DNA of 64,000 bases from Caulobacteraceae bacterium (GCA_947476325.1 CANJPZ010000004.1:92834-156833); one strand, 5' to 3'. Numbered from the stretch's first letter, positions 44,981 to 53,983 are shown. Made by a program: numbers and translations. Notes: generated by a model from the letters alone, not told the origin.

Positions 44981-46162
44981 TTAGCCACGAGCCTTCTGAA
45001 TTTCCGCGACGATGGCGGCATTCAAGCCCTGAAAGGCGGCTCTGGCTAAAGTTTCGTAGCGATCGGGCGAAACCTCGACGCCGTAGTATTTACTCTGGCG
45101 ATAGAGGGAGCCCATGCCCAGGCGGGCAAACGTACTGCTGATCGCGGGATCATCTGACTTGTCGTCGATCTCGAACATCACGCCGAACGGCTCGTCGGTT
45201 CCGGCGCCGTCAGTGATCAAGCTTCCCCACGGACCGCTGCCCTTGCCGCGGCCGGTGGCGTAGCGGCCCTGCGCGCCGCCTGAGGCGATACGAAAGCGCA
45301 GTTCCGCTGATACCGAGGCCGAGCTGGTGTAGTTGCTGCGCCCGCTTGTTCCCAGGCGCTCGTAGTCGAGGGCCAGATAAGGCTGCAGAACGACGGCGTT
45401 GAGGCCGAAGGCGACGTCCGTCAGGGCGATGGCCGCGCCAGGGCCGGCAAGGCCGCTGTCCAGGGGATGGCCGGCATAGAGCGGCGCCGAGGCCGCGCCA
45501 TAGACGTCCCAGTCATTCAGGCCCTTGTCCTTGGCGCCCAGGGCTCGAAGCCGCGCCATATCCGCATTGGCCAACAGTTCTGACTGGGGAACGACATCAA
45601 CGCCGATGGCGACGAGACGGCGAACCAGATCGGCGCTGGCTTCCTCGGCCAGACGCGAAGCCATGTCATCCGTCACGCCGATCAGGATAGTCGACAGGGA
45701 TGAAGCGCGCGGATTGATGTCGCTGCCGGTGCCGGCGGCCGACGCGCGGATGGAGCCATGCTGAACGATGGCCAGAGCATAGGTCGGAATGGCGATGCGC
45801 GGCTTGGCGGCGAACGCCCTGGCGTTGGTCACCTTAAGCGGAACGGTGAATGGCGAGGCCGTACGCGGCAAGGTCCGTAGAGAGGCCATGCTGACCACAC
45901 CCCTGGTCTGGGCGGCGGCGTAACTTCCACCCACCGCCTGTTCGACCGCGAGGAATCCTGAGCGTTGGCCGGGCGCCCTGGCCGCCGACGCGGGCGGAGC
46001 CAGGACAGAGGCCGCCGATGCCGGCGCGCCCGAGGCCTTGGCAGCCGGTTTTGGCGGCGCCAGAATCCCGGCCAGAGGATCGACCTGTCCGTGGGCCGCC
46101 CCCATGCCGCCCAGCAGGCCGGTTATCAAGCAGATGCTCATCAGTCGAACGGAGCGTCGCAC
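44981..46162 (-). CDS. Exported protein of unknown function, partner of CsgG-like locus
   Basis: A 393-residue protein from GTG 46162 (GGGGA upstream) with an RR-containing signal peptide (to about residue 26), an Ala/Pro-rich linker and a globular part from about 90. It contains RLVAIGVDVVPQSELLA, which recalls the nucleotide- or partner-binding face of CsgG/TolB-like folds, and a strand-rich middle (SNYTSSASVSAELRFRIASG). No catalytic motif was found. It is divergent from the CsgG-like gene at 46391, with 228 bases between starts, and upstream of the Gly-rich protein gene. The role is unknown. Confidence 0.65.
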   Translation of the reverse strand: MRRSVRLMSICLITGLLGGMGAAHGQVDPLAGILAPPKPAAKASGAPASAASVLAPPASAARAPGQRSGFLAVEQAVGGSYAAAQTRGVVSMASLRTLPRTASPFTVPLKVTNARAFAAKPRIAIPTYALAIVQHGSIRASAAGTGSDINPRASSLSTILIGVTDDMASRLAEEASADLVRRLVAIGVDVVPQSELLANADMARLRALGAKDKGLNDWDVYGAASAPLYAGHPLDSGLAGPGAAIALTDVAFGLNAVVLQPYLALDYERLGTSGRSNYTSSASVSAELRFRIASGGAQGRYATGRGKGSGPWGSLITDGAGTDEPFGVMFEIDDKSDDPAISSTFARLGMGSLYRQSKYYGVEVSPDRYETLARAAFQGLNAAIVAEIQKARG

Positions 46163-46390
46163 GTTCAATTCCCCAGATCCGATGCCTTGACACCTAATCA
46201 GTCCGGGTTTGCGCCGCATCCCCTGTTCGCGGGGGGCATGGAAACTTTTGCAGTTTTGAAGTCCGAGTTTGTTCCCCGAAATCAATGTCTAAGCGATCAG
46301 GTCCGGATTCCTTGATCCTGATCACCGACGGACGTTCTGGTGACCGTTACCGAACAACCTCAAGTGCTTTTACTGATCTTGAGGATCGAC

Positions 46391-47338
46391 ATGAAACGTA
46401 AGCTGATCGCCGCCGTCACGGGTTGCCTGCTAACCGGAGTTTTCGCCACCTCTGCTTTTTCGCAGGCCGCGCCTTCCCGCCAGCAAAAGCAGCAGAACAA
46501 CGCCATGTCCAATATCCCGACCTGCGCGGCGTCGTTGGGCACGTTGTCGATCGTCAATGGCGACGATTCGCGCGGCTGGATGCAAAACAACCTGGCGCCG
46601 CCGGAAAAGCTGCTCCGGGTGATCATTCAAAGGTCGGGCTGTTTTACCCTGGTCGACAGGGCCGCCGGCCTGAACGCGGCGACCCAGGAGCGGAACCTGA
46701 ACGCCAATCTCGGCCTGCAACGCGGCTCGAATGTCGGTCAGGGTCAGGTGCGCGCCGCCGACTATGTGCTGGTAGCTGAGGTCGCGGCGCAGGACCGGGA
46801 CACCAGCGGCAACAATGCCGCCGCTACGCTGGGCGGCATACTGGGTGGTCGCGCCGGCACCATCGCCGGAGGCATCCAGACCCGCAAGCTGGAAGCCCAG
46901 ACCGTTCTGTCGCTGTCCAATGTCCGCACAACAGAAATGGTCGCCGTGACCGAAGGTCATTCGGCCAAGACCGATGTCAATTTTGGCGGGGGCGGGTTCC
47001 TCGGCTTTGCCGGCGCGGTTGGCGGCGGTTATGAAAGCACGGACATCGGCCGCATCGTGACCATGGCCTTTATTGACGCCTACTCAAAGATGGTGCCCCA
47101 GGTCCAAGCTCTGAAGGGAACCATCGCCGCCGCCGAAGCGCCCCAGCGCGCCTTCGTCGTAACCCGGCCTCTCAACATGCGCCGGGCGCCGGATTCTGCT
47201 GCGCCGGTTATTCGCAACCTCGACCCGGGGATGCGGGTCTATCCCACGGGATCCAAGCAGGACCTGTGGTGGGAAGTGGCCGACGAGAATGACAACATCG
47301 GCTGGGTGCTGAATACCGGACTGCAGCCTGCGGGCTAA
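46391..47338 (+). CDS. CsgG-like exported protein with SH3-like C-terminus
   Basis: A 315-residue protein with a signal peptide (to about residue 24). The middle matches the CsgG fold: GCFTLVDRAAGLNAATQER, ADYVLVAEVAAQDRD, a Gly-rich turn GGILGGRAGTIAGG, TVLSLSNVRTTEMVA and IVTMAFIDAYSKMVPQV. CsgG forms outer-membrane secretion channels, but no lipobox Cys is present here. The end (about 245-315) reads as an SH3-type domain (TRPLNMRRAPDSAAPVIRNL, then WWEVADENDNIGWVL), as in envelope proteins. ATG 46391 is used. Confidence 0.75.
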   Translation: MKRKLIAAVTGCLLTGVFATSAFSQAAPSRQQKQQNNAMSNIPTCAASLGTLSIVNGDDSRGWMQNNLAPPEKLLRVIIQRSGCFTLVDRAAGLNAATQERNLNANLGLQRGSNVGQGQVRAADYVLVAEVAAQDRDTSGNNAAATLGGILGGRAGTIAGGIQTRKLEAQTVLSLSNVRTTEMVAVTEGHSAKTDVNFGGGGFLGFAGAVGGGYESTDIGRIVTMAFIDAYSKMVPQVQALKGTIAAAEAPQRAFVVTRPLNMRRAPDSAAPVIRNLDPGMRVYPTGSKQDLWWEVADENDNIGWVLNTGLQPAG

Positions 47339-47410
47339 GTCTCCAAACGGCGTGTGGTGTTTCAGCTCGTGAACGCATAGACGGTCTCCACGGTCAGGGG
47401 AGCATGTTCG

Positions 47411-48511
47411 ATGTCTGAAGATATTCTGTTTACGCCGTTCACTTGCCGGTCCCTGACCATGCCCAACCGGGTCGTGATGGCGCCCATGACCCGGGGCAAG
47501 GCGCCCGGCGGCGTGCCGACCGAGGATGTTGCGCAGTACTACGTTCGTCGTGCTCTGGGCGGCGTCGGCCTCATCGTCACCGAAGGCACAGGCGTCGAGC
47601 GTCCCGCCGCGCTCAACAGTCCCGACTATCCAAATTTCTATGGTGAGGCGGCGTTGGCCGGTTGGGATCGTGTGGTCAAGGCGGTTCACTCCGCCGGAGG
47701 CCTCATCGCGCCCCAACTGTGGCATGTTGGCCTGGTGCGCACGCGACACCCAACCTGGACGCCGGCTGGGGAATACGACAACCCGTCAGGCTATTCGCGG
47801 CCCGGCAACCAGGTAGGCGAGGGCGTCAGCGAAGAGGACGTGGCCGACATTATCGCGGCCTGGGGCAGAGCCGCCGCCTCGGCCAGGGATCTGGGCTTTG
47901 ACGCCGTCGAGATTCACGGCGCCCATGGCTATCTGATCGACCAGTTTTTCTGGAGTGAACTCAACAAGCGCAATGATCGCTGGGGCGGCCCGACCATCGC
48001 TGACCGCGCCCGTTTCGGCGCCGAAATCGTTCGCTCGGTGCGGAAGAACGCCGGGCCGGACATGCCGGTGATTCTACGCGTCTCCCAGTGGAAGTTGCAC
48101 GACTACGCTGCTCGCAACGCGACTACGCCGGATGAAATGACGGCCTGGCTATCGCCGCTGGTCGAGGCCGGGGCCGATATTCTGCACTGTTCGCAGCGCC
48201 GGATCTGGGAGCCTGAGTTCGAAGGTTCGGACCTGAATTTTGCAGGCTGGGCCAAAAAGCTGACCGGTGTTCCCACCATCAGCGTCGGATCTGTGGGCCT
48301 GTCGGGCGAGTTTACCGCTGCCTATCAGGGCGAAGGCGCCAAGTCAGCGCCATTGACCGAGGTTGTCAGGCGTATGGGGCGTGGCGACTTCGACCTGGTG
48401 GCCGTTGGCCGCGCCCTGCTGCAGGACCCCTATTGGCTGCAGAAAATCCGGGAAGGCCGCACCGCCGAAATCCGCGACTTCGAAGCCGCCTCGCTGGCCA
48501 CTCTCAGCTAG
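47411..48511 (+). CDS. Old Yellow Enzyme family NADH:flavin oxidoreductase
   Basis: A 366-residue TIM-barrel FMN protein: NRVVMAPMTRGKAPGG near the start, PQLWHVGLVR, then the FMN/substrate motif VEIHGAHGYLIDQFFWSELNKRNDRWGG and late VGSVGLSG / LVAVGRALLQDPYW. Enzymes of this type reduce activated double bonds of enones. The usual substrate His/Asn pair is met by HGAHGYL upstream context, but specificity is unknown. A convergent cytochrome gene overlaps its last four bases. Confidence 0.9.
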   Translation: MSEDILFTPFTCRSLTMPNRVVMAPMTRGKAPGGVPTEDVAQYYVRRALGGVGLIVTEGTGVERPAALNSPDYPNFYGEAALAGWDRVVKAVHSAGGLIAPQLWHVGLVRTRHPTWTPAGEYDNPSGYSRPGNQVGEGVSEEDVADIIAAWGRAAASARDLGFDAVEIHGAHGYLIDQFFWSELNKRNDRWGGPTIADRARFGAEIVRSVRKNAGPDMPVILRVSQWKLHDYAARNATTPDEMTAWLSPLVEAGADILHCSQRRIWEPEFEGSDLNFAGWAKKLTGVPTISVGSVGLSGEFTAAYQGEGAKSAPLTEVVRRMGRGDFDLVAVGRALLQDPYWLQKIREGRTAEIRDFEAASLATLS

Positions 48512-49005
48512 GGCCTGGGCTTCGAGGCCGCCAGCATGCCTGGCGTCCTGTAACCGGTTTCGGTCATCAGATAGACGATCAGGTCGATGCGGTCTTTTTC
48601 ATTGGGCAGGCCCTGAAAGGTCATCTTCGCGCCCGGCAGATAAGTCTGTGGTCCGGTAAGCCAGCCTTGTAAATGCTCGGCGTCCCATTTGAAGCCGGCG
48701 TTCTTGATCGCGTCGGAATAGATGAAATCGGTCCTGGCGCCGGCCACCTGATCAAACATGTTGAACAGGTTCGGCCCGGTCAGATTCTGACTGCCGCGTC
48801 CGAGCGTATGGCATTCCTTGCAGATGCCCTGGAACCGGAAAATGCCATTGGCGAGATCCGCGCTGCGATAGGGCTCGGGTAACGATGCGATCAGGGCGAC
48901 CTTGTCCGCATGGGTGAGCGGCATGGGCAGACCGGCGTCGGCATCGCCGCTGCAGCCGGCCAGAAGCGCCGACAGGGCCAGTAAGGGAAGAACCAGAATA
49001 CGCAC
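48508..49005 (-). CDS. Lipoprotein cytochrome c, copy 1
   Basis: A 165-residue protein: lipobox LAGC at Cys18, heme motif CKECH (62-66) and a likely axial Met in YLPGAKMTFQGLP. A conserved ending reads LIVYLMTETGYRTPGM. Closely parallel in plan to the gene at 49104-49598, with identical blocks such as VALIASLPEP and RSADLANG versus VTLIASLPEP and HSADLANG, so the two are tandem duplicates. It would carry electrons from the membrane face of the periplasm. Confidence 0.9.
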   Translation of the reverse strand: MRILVLPLLALSALLAGCSGDADAGLPMPLTHADKVALIASLPEPYRSADLANGIFRFQGICKECHTLGRGSQNLTGPNLFNMFDQVAGARTDFIYSDAIKNAGFKWDAEHLQGWLTGPQTYLPGAKMTFQGLPNEKDRIDLIVYLMTETGYRTPGMLAASKPRP

Positions 49006-49103
49006 GCAGAAACTCCAAGCCTTGGGTACAGAGATGCAAGCGCCCCAATTCGGCGCCTCGCGCCTTGATCAGGATCAGAAAGCCGCGCCGGGCGCTCTCA
49101 TTG

Positions 49104-49598
49104 TCAGGGCGCTGCGGGAACCGGCATTCCCGGGGTGCGATAGCCGGTCACAGTCATCAGGTAGACGATCAGATCGGTGCGGTCCTTGGGGTCCTTCAGG
49201 CCGCTGAAGGACATCTTTGTGCCTTTCAGATAGGTGCGCGGACCTGACAGCCAGCCTTCGAGATGCTCAGCGTCCCAGGCGAACCCGGCATGTTCGACTG
49301 CTTCGGAGTATTCGTAGCCCTTCTTGGACCCGGCTCTGCGGCCGAACACGCCATAGAGGTTGGGGCCGGTCAGGTTCTTGCCGCCGCGCTCGACCGAATG
49401 GCACGACTTACAAGCGGCGAACCGGGACTCGCCATTGGCCAGATCGGCGCTGTGGAACGGCTCGGGGAGAGACGCAATCAGGGTGACCTTTTCCGCATCG
49501 GACAGCGGCGGCGGAAGTCCGGCGGTGTCGTCCTTTTTACCGCACCCTGAAAGGGCGGCGCAGACGGCCAGAACGGAAACAGCAAGACGCAGGCGCAT
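49104..49598 (-). CDS. Lipoprotein cytochrome c, copy 2
   Basis: A 164-residue paralogue of the 48508-49005 protein: lipobox LSGC at Cys19, heme motif CKSCH (63-67), axial Met in YLKGTKMSFSGL and the same ending LIVYLMTVTGYRTPGM. It lies 98 bases upstream of copy 1 on the same strand. The sequence has diverged at many positions, so the duplication is not recent. It should be a soluble-domain cytochrome tethered by lipid. Confidence 0.9.
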   Translation of the reverse strand: MRLRLAVSVLAVCAALSGCGKKDDTAGLPPPLSDAEKVTLIASLPEPFHSADLANGESRFAACKSCHSVERGGKNLTGPNLYGVFGRRAGSKKGYEYSEAVEHAGFAWDAEHLEGWLSGPRTYLKGTKMSFSGLKDPKDRTDLIVYLMTVTGYRTPGMPVPAAP

Positions 49599-49657
49599 GC
49601 GAAATCCTCAATTCGTCAGATCGCCGCTTCCTACTCTCACCCTTGCGGATAACAAGA

Positions 49658-50080
49658 TCAGTCAGCGGAATTTGGCTTGCCGCGCATCGATTTTACGCCG
49701 GATCGGCGCGACTTGGCGTCCAGGCGCTTTTCCTTCGCGGCCTTGCTGGGCTTTGTTGGGCGCCGCTTGACCGGCGCGACGGCCGCCTTGGAGATCAGTT
49801 CACTCAGGCGCTCGATGGCGTCCTTGCGGTTGGCTTCCTGGGTGCGGAAGCGGTTGGCGGTGATGACGATCACCCCGTCCAGGGTCAGGCGTGATCCTGC
49901 CAGTTTCTGCAGACGGATCGAAACCTCGTTGGGCAGGGACGGCGAGCGGCGTGCGTCAAAGCGCATTTGTACCGCGCTGGAGACCTTGTTGACGTTCTGG
50001 CCACCCGGGCCCGAGGCGCGAATGAACGTTATCTCTAGTTCATCCTCATCGAGCGAAAGGCCGGGTGCGACCTCGATCAT
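49658..50080 (-). CDS. arfB: Peptidyl-tRNA hydrolase ArfB-like ribosome rescue factor
   Basis: A 140-residue protein with the catalytic GGQ of class I release factors (ASGPGGQNVNKV, Gly26-Gln28), but no stop-codon recognition domains. The basic C-terminal tail (PVKRRPTKPSKAAKEKRLD, then SRRSGVKS) inserts in the empty mRNA channel of stalled ribosomes. This is the ArfB/YaeJ plan. Its ATG overlaps the stop of the yaiI gene (ATGA), so the two are co-translated. Confidence 0.94.
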   Translation of the reverse strand: MIEVAPGLSLDEDELEITFIRASGPGGQNVNKVSSAVQMRFDARRSPSLPNEVSIRLQKLAGSRLTLDGVIVITANRFRTQEANRKDAIERLSELISKAAVAPVKRRPTKPSKAAKEKRLDAKSRRSGVKSMRGKPNSAD

Positions 50081-50538
50081 CGCCGCCGCCTCAGCTCTTG
50101 CTGAATCGCCTGGTCCATGGCCTGGAGAAACTGTGACCGGTCGGCGGCGGTGAAGGGCCTGGGGCCGCCAGTGATTTCGCCCGTGGAGCGGATCTGCTCC
50201 ATGATGGCGCGCTGGGCGATGGCCGAGCCTATGGAGTTGTTGTTGAAGGCCCGGCCGTTCGGCGCGATGGCCGATCCACCAGCGGCCAGGACCCGCTCGG
50301 CGAGGGGTATGTCGTTGGTGATCACCACGTCGCCCGCCTCGACCCGTTCGGCGATCCAGTCGTCGGCGATGTCGGGGCCGGACTCGACGATGACCCGCTC
50401 GATCAGCGGTGAGGCCGGAATCTGCAGGAAGGCATTGGCGACGACAAAAGTCTTGAGGCCGTATCGGCCGGCGACTTTGTAGACTTCGTCCTTCACCGGG
50501 CACGCATCCGCGTCGATGTAGATGGTGATGGGGCTCAT
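50077..50538 (-). CDS. yaiI: YaiI/YqxD family protein (UPF0178)
   Basis: A 153-residue protein of the PIN-like UPF0178 family: IYIDADACPVKDEVYKVAGR at the start, SGPDIADDWIAERVEAGDVVITNDIPLAERVL and the ending GGPRPFTAADRSQFL are characteristic. The clustered acidic residues suggest metal binding and possible nuclease activity, but the role is unproven. It overlaps arfB and the upstream hydrolase gene by four bases each, making a tight three-gene operon. Confidence 0.93.
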   Translation of the reverse strand: MSPITIYIDADACPVKDEVYKVAGRYGLKTFVVANAFLQIPASPLIERVIVESGPDIADDWIAERVEAGDVVITNDIPLAERVLAAGGSAIAPNGRAFNNNSIGSAIAQRAIMEQIRSTGEITGGPRPFTAADRSQFLQAMDQAIQQELRRRR

Positions 50539-51425
50539 GCGCGCAGCAGCTCACCGGTTAATTCGCCGATCTCGGCCACCGCCCTCCGAGCTTCGGCAAA
50601 ACGATGGGTCATGTTTCCGAACCCGTGGACCAGGGCGGGGTATTCCCTGAACACGACGGAAGCGCCGCGTGCGCGCAGACCTTCTGTAATCGGCTTGGCG
50701 TCTGGCGCGCAGGGGTCGAGCACGCCCCCTACAGCGATGACGGTTGACAAGGCGGCGAGACGACCTTCTTCCAGGAGGGAAGGGGCGTGCACATCCGGCG
50801 GGCCGAGCTGGGTGTCGATATAGCGCACCGCAAGGCGTCCCAGAATTCGGGTGTTGGTTGCCAGGCTGTCTGCCCAGACCTCGTCCTCCAGGTGCAGGAG
50901 CGGATAGACCAGCATCTGGACCTTGAATGCTTTCGGCAGGCGGCCGGCTGTCGCGGCGGCAAGATAACCCCCGGCGGAATCGCCACCGATCGCCAGCTGT
51001 TCGGGCAGGCCGCCAATCGACGCTGCGTGTTTGTGGATCCATCGGGCCGCGGCGACGGCGTCGTCCAGTTGAGCCGGCCAGGCGGCCTCAGGCGCCAGCC
51101 GATAGGCGCACGATACAACCCGCACCTGCCCCGCCTCCGCCAGGCGGTGGCAGAAGGCGTCGTGGGTGTCGAGGTCGCAGGTGACGAAGCCGCCGCCGTG
51201 AAAGAACAGCAGCAGCGGACTTTTCGCGCCTGCGCTGTCGGGCACATAGAGGCGTGACGGCAGGGGTCCGGCAGGGCCTGGAATGTCAAAGTCCCGGCGC
51301 TCAGCCAGTTTCGTCAGGCGCTTGTCGCTGCCGACCAGGGACATGCGAAGCGCCTCGCGGAATTTGACCAGACCCCAGCGGGCGGCCTCGGCGGCATTGG
51401 CGGAGATGGTGTCTTTGACGGCCAC
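50535..51425 (-). CDS. HSL-type alpha/beta hydrolase
   Basis: A 296-residue esterase/lipase of the hormone-sensitive lipase family: oxyanion motif HGGGF (76-80) and nucleophile Ser150 in GDSAGG (148-153). A likely acidic residue lies in VLDPCAPDAKP, and His is in YPALVHGFGNM. It should hydrolyse short or medium-chain acyl esters in the cytoplasm, as no signal peptide is present. It starts with GTG at 51425 preceded by GGAG. First gene of a unit with yaiI and arfB; a tRNA-Thr gene lies 22 bases upstream on the same strand. Confidence 0.9.
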   Translation of the reverse strand: MAVKDTISANAAEAARWGLVKFREALRMSLVGSDKRLTKLAERRDFDIPGPAGPLPSRLYVPDSAGAKSPLLLFFHGGGFVTCDLDTHDAFCHRLAEAGQVRVVSCAYRLAPEAAWPAQLDDAVAAARWIHKHAASIGGLPEQLAIGGDSAGGYLAAATAGRLPKAFKVQMLVYPLLHLEDEVWADSLATNTRILGRLAVRYIDTQLGPPDVHAPSLLEEGRLAALSTVIAVGGVLDPCAPDAKPITEGLRARGASVVFREYPALVHGFGNMTHRFAEARRAVAEIGELTGELLRA

Positions 51426-51447
51426 GTCCTGCTCCGAGACGGAAAGT

Positions 51448-51522
51448 TGGCGCCGGATGAGGGGATTGAACCCCCGACCTTCGGTTTACAAAACCGCTGC
51501 TCTACCGCTGAGCTAATCCGGC
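51448..51522 (-). tRNA. tRNA-Thr (anticodon TGT)
   Basis: The reverse strand folds as a tRNA: acceptor GCCGGAT / ATCCGGC, D-arm GCTC AGCGGTA GAGC, T-arm GGGGG TTCAATC CCCTC and encoded CCA (51448-51450). The anticodon loop TTTGTAA gives TGT, reading ACA (Thr). The first anticodon-stem pair (27-43) is a G-A mismatch. Discriminator base is G. Total 75 bases including CCA. Confidence 0.9.
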
Positions 51523-51664
51523 AAGTCCCGCACGGGTTCACGCTTCTTGAGGTCGCGCGCCCGAACGCGCCCTTATGACCTCTAGAACGGACCGGGCCAA
51601 GAGGGCTAAGGTCAGGTTGTGGGTGTCCGCGCATGGCGGCGGACCGGAACCGGGAACAGGACCG

Positions 51665-52141
51665 ATGCGATCGAGCTTCAGTTGGGCCGCAATGATGCTG
51701 GCGGCGCCATCAGCGCTTGTCCTTTCCGCCTGCGCGACGACCGGGCCGAAGGTGACCGAACTTTCCGCCTGCGCTGCCTATCGACCCGCATTCGAGGTCA
51801 CTGACCGGTTTATGGAGACCTTCAACCGCAAGGACGCAACGGCCTGGGGCGAGACCTTCAACTTCCCCAGCGTGCGGATCGCCAGCGGACGCACGGCGAT
51901 CCTCAATTCCGCAGCCGACCTCGAGGACAGTTTTGGACGGCTGGCGGCAACCGGCTGGGATCATTCGGCCTGGGCGGATCGGCGCATTGTCCAGTGCGAA
52001 GCAACCAAGGCGCACATGCTCACCACCTTCGTGCGTTATCGCAAGGATGGCTCGGAGCTTTCGCGGTTCAATTCGCTCTACATCGTCGAGCTTCGCGCCG
52101 GGAAGTGGGGCATCACCGGCCGGTCAAGCTTTGCACCCTAG
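51665..52141 (+). CDS. NTF2-like lipoprotein, paralogue of the 332-808 protein
   Basis: A 158-residue protein with a lipobox LSAC (Cys23). The mature part starts like an NTF2/SnoaL domain (RPAFEVTDRFMETFNRKDA) and continues FNFPSVRIASGRTAI and WDHSAWADRRIVQC. It ends FNSLYIVELRAGKWGITGRS, the same plan as the protein at 332-808 (there YDHSVLHGVRGC and SIYQLKKFPDGWRVTS). ATG 51665 is chosen because it begins the signal peptide. Function is unknown. Confidence 0.72.
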   Translation: MRSSFSWAAMMLAAPSALVLSACATTGPKVTELSACAAYRPAFEVTDRFMETFNRKDATAWGETFNFPSVRIASGRTAILNSAADLEDSFGRLAATGWDHSAWADRRIVQCEATKAHMLTTFVRYRKDGSELSRFNSLYIVELRAGKWGITGRSSFAP

Positions 52142-52159
52142 TATCCGGCGTCACCTGGT

Positions 52160-52735
52160 TCAGGGGCTGATTACCGCGACCCCGATCAGATAGGGATGCA
52201 GCAGGATCATGACGCCATAGGCCAGGGTTCCGATTCCCAGGGCCATGGCATCGGCGCGGGTAAATGCGCCGGTCCGCGCCGCGCCCGCGTCGCCGCGCCG
52301 CTTGACGGAAATTCGGTCGTATACTGACCAGGCCAGGAACGACCCGAACAGGACCATGCTGCCGGCGTCGCCGTTGACCAGCAGGTGCGCAAGCGCCCAG
52401 ATCTTGATGCCGGCCAGCATCGGGTGACGCAGCCAGCCGCGGATGCGACCCGGCGCGGGGCTCGAGGCGGCCAGGGCGACGAAAGAAAACCACATCAGGG
52501 CGATGGTGAGATGACGGGCCCAGGCGGGCGGCGCCCAGACCACAATCATCCCATGGGCTCGATAGAGCGCGAACCCCCAGCCGATCATGACCAGACCCGC
52601 CAGAGCCGCAAGGGAGTACAAGCCCTTGTAGGGGCCCGCTCCCAATTTCCCCACCAGCGCGTCGCGCGGTCCGCGCAAGGTTGAGAGCGTATGGACGCCC
52701 AGAAATACGGCGATCCCGATAATGAGCAGAGTCAT
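52160..52735 (-). CDS. NnrU family membrane protein
   Basis: A 191-residue protein with five or six hydrophobic segments and the NnrU pattern RGWLRHPMLAGIKIWALAHLLVNGD, also similar to isoprenylcysteine methyltransferase-type membrane enzymes. NnrU was named from denitrification clusters, but most genomes carry it outside them, as here. Its precise function is unknown. It is convergent with the NTF2-like gene. Confidence 0.88.
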   Translation of the reverse strand: MTLLIIGIAVFLGVHTLSTLRGPRDALVGKLGAGPYKGLYSLAALAGLVMIGWGFALYRAHGMIVVWAPPAWARHLTIALMWFSFVALAASSPAPGRIRGWLRHPMLAGIKIWALAHLLVNGDAGSMVLFGSFLAWSVYDRISVKRRGDAGAARTGAFTRADAMALGIGTLAYGVMILLHPYLIGVAVISP

Positions 52736-52800
52736 GGCCGTCCCCTCGGTTCAGCCTTTTGCAGGCCTTTGACGGAGCTCAGGCGCAGCTCGACATCATG

Positions 52801-53898
52801 TCAAGTCGCAAACGCTTCGGTGTCTTCGGCCACAAAGCCCTTCCAGGTCCGCATGTAGGTGAGGAAGGCCGGGCTCAGGCCTTCTGCGCGCAAATGCTCG
52901 ACGGAAGCGGGCAGGGGAACCGGTGTAAAGAAGGCGTCAGCGGCAACCTTGAGCGGAATGTCGTGATGCAGGATCGCCGCGCGGCCGACCACGACGAAAT
53001 CCAGGCCCTCAGCCATCGCCCGGGCGAAGTCAGCGCCGGTGGTCAACTTGCCCGCCGCGCCCAGTCTGACATTTCCGCGGTCCAGGTCTGTGAACCAGGA
53101 CAGCAGGCTTCGGCCTTGCATCTTCGGTTCCATCGGCTCCTTGAAGACATCCCACAGGGACATGTCGAGATAGTCGATACGGTCCTCGCTCATCAGCCGC
53201 TGCGCGATGGTGCGCGCCTCGGCCAGCTTCATGCCGAAGCGCTCGGGCGACAGGCGAACGCCGAGGCTGAAGGCCGGCCCGCAGGCGGCGCGCACGCCCT
53301 CGACCAGATCGAACAGCAGGCGCGAACGGTTCTCCAGCGAGCCGCCGTAGCGGTCGGTGCGGTGGTTGATCTCTGAACTGAGGAACTGGCAGATCAGATA
53401 GCCGTGAGCGCCGTGCAGCTCGACGCCGTCAAAACCGGCCTTCTGGCAGCGGACGGCGGCATCGACGAAGGCCCGGGCCATCTCTTCGACTTCGGTCAGT
53501 GTCATGGCCCGCGCGCCGGTCTCTTCGTTGTTCGACGGGCACAAAGGCTTGTGGCCCAGCATGACCTCAGGACAGCGCATGCCGCCGTGGTGCAGCTGAA
53601 CCACCGCGTGGCTGCCGTCGGCCTTGATGGCGGTGGCCAGGCGAGTAAGTCCCGGCATCATCGTGTCGTCGTGGGCGCCCAGCTGGCCTGGCCAGGCGCG
53701 GCCTGACTGCTGAATGGACGCCGCGCAGGTCATGGTCAGGCCAAAGCCGCCCTTCGAGCGCATCGTTAGCCAGTGAAATTCCTCATCGCTGAGCTTGCCG
53801 TCGGCCTGACTCTGCAGGTTGGTCAGCGGCGCCAGAACAAAACGGTTCTTCAGGGTGGCGCCGCAGGAAAGTGAAAGCGGTTCAAACAGGGATGTCAT
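52801..53898 (-). CDS. Old Yellow Enzyme family oxidoreductase
   Basis: A 365-residue FMN TIM-barrel protein: NRFVLAPLTNLQSQADGKLS at the start, VVQLHHGGMRCPEV, then VELHGAHGYLICQFLSSEINHRTDRYGGSLENR. Late FMN phosphate motifs read GAAGKLTTGADFARAM and FVVVGRAAILHHD. It belongs to a different subgroup from the 47411-48511 enzyme, closer to NADH:flavin oxidoreductases of the BaiC/YqjM type. The ATG at 53898 is used; the frame is open upstream but without support. Substrate unknown. Confidence 0.88.
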   Translation of the reverse strand: MTSLFEPLSLSCGATLKNRFVLAPLTNLQSQADGKLSDEEFHWLTMRSKGGFGLTMTCAASIQQSGRAWPGQLGAHDDTMMPGLTRLATAIKADGSHAVVQLHHGGMRCPEVMLGHKPLCPSNNEETGARAMTLTEVEEMARAFVDAAVRCQKAGFDGVELHGAHGYLICQFLSSEINHRTDRYGGSLENRSRLLFDLVEGVRAACGPAFSLGVRLSPERFGMKLAEARTIAQRLMSEDRIDYLDMSLWDVFKEPMEPKMQGRSLLSWFTDLDRGNVRLGAAGKLTTGADFARAMAEGLDFVVVGRAAILHHDIPLKVAADAFFTPVPLPASVEHLRAEGLSPAFLTYMRTWKGFVAEDTEAFAT

Positions 53899-53983
53899 CC
53901 TCAACTCCGGGGACTGGTCGTGGGCAGGCCCTAGGGGGCGTTCAAGGTCAAGTCTAGAGGACAGGCGACACCGGCGCCATGCG

